Source: Pseudomonas poae (GTDB lineage Bacteria > Pseudomonadota > Gammaproteobacteria > Pseudomonadales > Pseudomonadaceae). From it: 64,000 nucleotides of DNA. This document shows positions 63,086 through 64,000 of the stretch, one piece after another. Each line of letters starts with the position of its first letter. Positions within the stretch are counted from its first letter, which is position 1. The stretch is from NCBI GenBank assembly GCA_004000515.1, contig CP034537.1, forward strand, positions 2,742,001-2,806,000, read 5' to 3'. Made by a program: the position numbers and the translations under genes. The notes under the pieces are model-generated. The model ran no database searches. It was not told the origin of the DNA and saw only the letters and a list, made by a program, of their open reading frames with translations.

Positions 63086-64000
63086 GCAAAGCCTTGCCCA
63101 ACGGATCATCATCGCCTTTGCCTTGATGAGTGCGTTGGTGGCGGGGGCCTTCGCCATGGGTATCGTTGCGACCGTGCACCTGGTGGAAGAGAAGCTGATC
63201 TCGGCGGGCTTGGGCGGTGACTTGCAACGCTTGCTGCTGATGGACACGGTGGAGGACTGGCGGCATCGGCCCGAGCCGGACCAACTGTTCTATTTCAGCG
63301 GCGGGCCTGGCGACTTCGAGTTGCCCAAGGATTTGCGGCACCTTGAACCCGGCTTCCATGAAGTCTTCCGTGAAGCGCTGTCCTACCACGCGATGGTCGA
63401 AGTGGTGGACGGCCGGCGATACGTGCTGTTGCAGGATCAAAGCGATTTCGAAGAGCGCGAGCGCGTGCTGTTTGCCGTGGTGCTCGTGGGCTTCGTGCTC
63501 AGCCTGGCGTTGGCAGTGTTCCTGGGCTGGGTGCTTGCACGTAGGGTGATGGCGCCAGTCGTACGGCTGGCTCGCCAGGTGCGTCACCGTGACCAATTAC
63601 TCGGCCTGGCGCCGCCGCTGGCGCCGGACTACGCGGCCGATGAAGTGGGTGAACTGGCGGTGGCGTTCGATGCCACGCTGGGGAGGCTGCGCCAGGCGCT
63701 GTCCCGTGAGCAACTGTTTACCAGCGATGTCAGCCACGAGTTGCGCACGCCGTTGATGGTACTGGCCAGCTCCTGCGAGTTGCTGTTGGAAAATCCGGCC
63801 ATCGACCAGCGCGGGCGTAATCAGGTGGAGCGTATCGCACGTGCCTGCGAGGAAATGCGCGAGCTGGTGCAGACCTTCCTGATGCTGGCCAGAGCTCAGC
63901 ATAACGATGCCGCCATGTCGCCTCAGGTGACCCTTACCCAGGTTGCCGATGATTTGCTCGGCATCTGGCGCGAACCTGTACAGCACAAGGGCCTGGAGTT
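63075..64000 (+). CDS. colS: Sensor histidine kinase ColS (partial, runs off the window)
   Basis: The first 308 or so codons are present. Membrane segments at 10-35 and 131-152 flank a periplasmic loop of about 95 residues with His35, Glu96, His105 and the ExxE motif at Glu126-Glu129, the positions I associate with metal sensing in P. putida ColS. A HAMP region is followed by the His box FTSDVSHELRTPLMVL. The ATP-binding domain lies beyond base 64000. Confidence 0.9.
   Translation, partial: MEFKQSLAQRIIIAFALMSALVAGAFAMGIVATVHLVEEKLISAGLGGDLQRLLLMDTVEDWRHRPEPDQLFYFSGGPGDFELPKDLRHLEPGFHEVFREALSYHAMVEVVDGRRYVLLQDQSDFEERERVLFAVVLVGFVLSLALAVFLGWVLARRVMAPVVRLARQVRHRDQLLGLAPPLAPDYAADEVGELAVAFDATLGRLRQALSREQLFTSDVSHELRTPLMVLASSCELLLENPAIDQRGRNQVERIARACEEMRELVQTFLMLARAQHNDAAMSPQVTLTQVADDLLGIWREPVQHKGLE

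Overview
The window is chromosomal DNA of a Pseudomonas, most likely of the P. fluorescens complex. The evidence is GC-rich codon use, Pseudomonas-type REP/REPIN palindromes between genes, and several gene blocks that follow Pseudomonas order: nagR-nagA-SIS-nagF-nagE next to purL and mltF; rpsP-rimM-trmD-rplS; xerD-dsbC-hom-thrC-recJ; ampG-fxsA-groESL-colRS.

Layout. 1-4345: end of a trehalose utilisation operon (treC tail, LamB-type porin, EIIA-HPr-EI phosphotransferase fusion, small EIIB-like protein). 4483-10453: mltF, purL and a stand-alone NIF3 C-terminal-type protein. 10609-17769: N-acetylglucosamine PTS operon, read leftwards from the GntR regulator nagR through nagA, a SIS isomerase/deaminase, nagF and nagE, with repeated putative NagR operators upstream. 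18032-26339: housekeeping and small enzymes (L,D-transpeptidase, two Nudix hydrolases, gamma-carbonic anhydrase, VUT transporter, purT, MFS symporter, CNNM/CBS protein, YpjD). 26575-35468: ffh, rpsP-rimM-trmD-rplS, thioesterase, xerD, dsbC, hom, thrC. 35556-45157: small membrane protein, DUF3509 gene with a structured RNA downstream, TIGR02285 protein, CoA-transferase, yaeQ, recJ, acvB-mprF. 45437-45796: two initiator tRNA-Met genes. 46076-54639: dinB with an SOS box, lipoprotein, proS, ampG, ATL protein, DUF481 protein, HugZ-like protein, fxsA. 54719-56878: groESL behind a heat-shock promoter. 57144-60040: a group II intron encoding an RT/maturase-HNH protein plus an extra DUF2188 gene. 60263-64000: LTA-synthase-like sulfatase, colR and the start of colS.

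Two points dominate. First, about 28 single-base (once two-base) frameshifts, mostly in homopolymers, interrupt genes that include groEL, purL, proS, hom and thrC. This looks like an indel-prone sequence rather than real gene decay, so I give reconstructed gene limits and name each break. Second, the most unusual element is the group II intron next to groEL. It has a canonical 34-nt domain V and carries a DUF2188 gene with its own ribosome-binding site between the maturase gene and domain V. Other signals worth attention are four consecutive hairpins ahead of hom, Hfq/Crc-type A-rich motifs at the sugar-uptake genes, two EIIB-like domains lacking the phospho-cysteine, and a candidate small RNA downstream of the DUF3509 gene.
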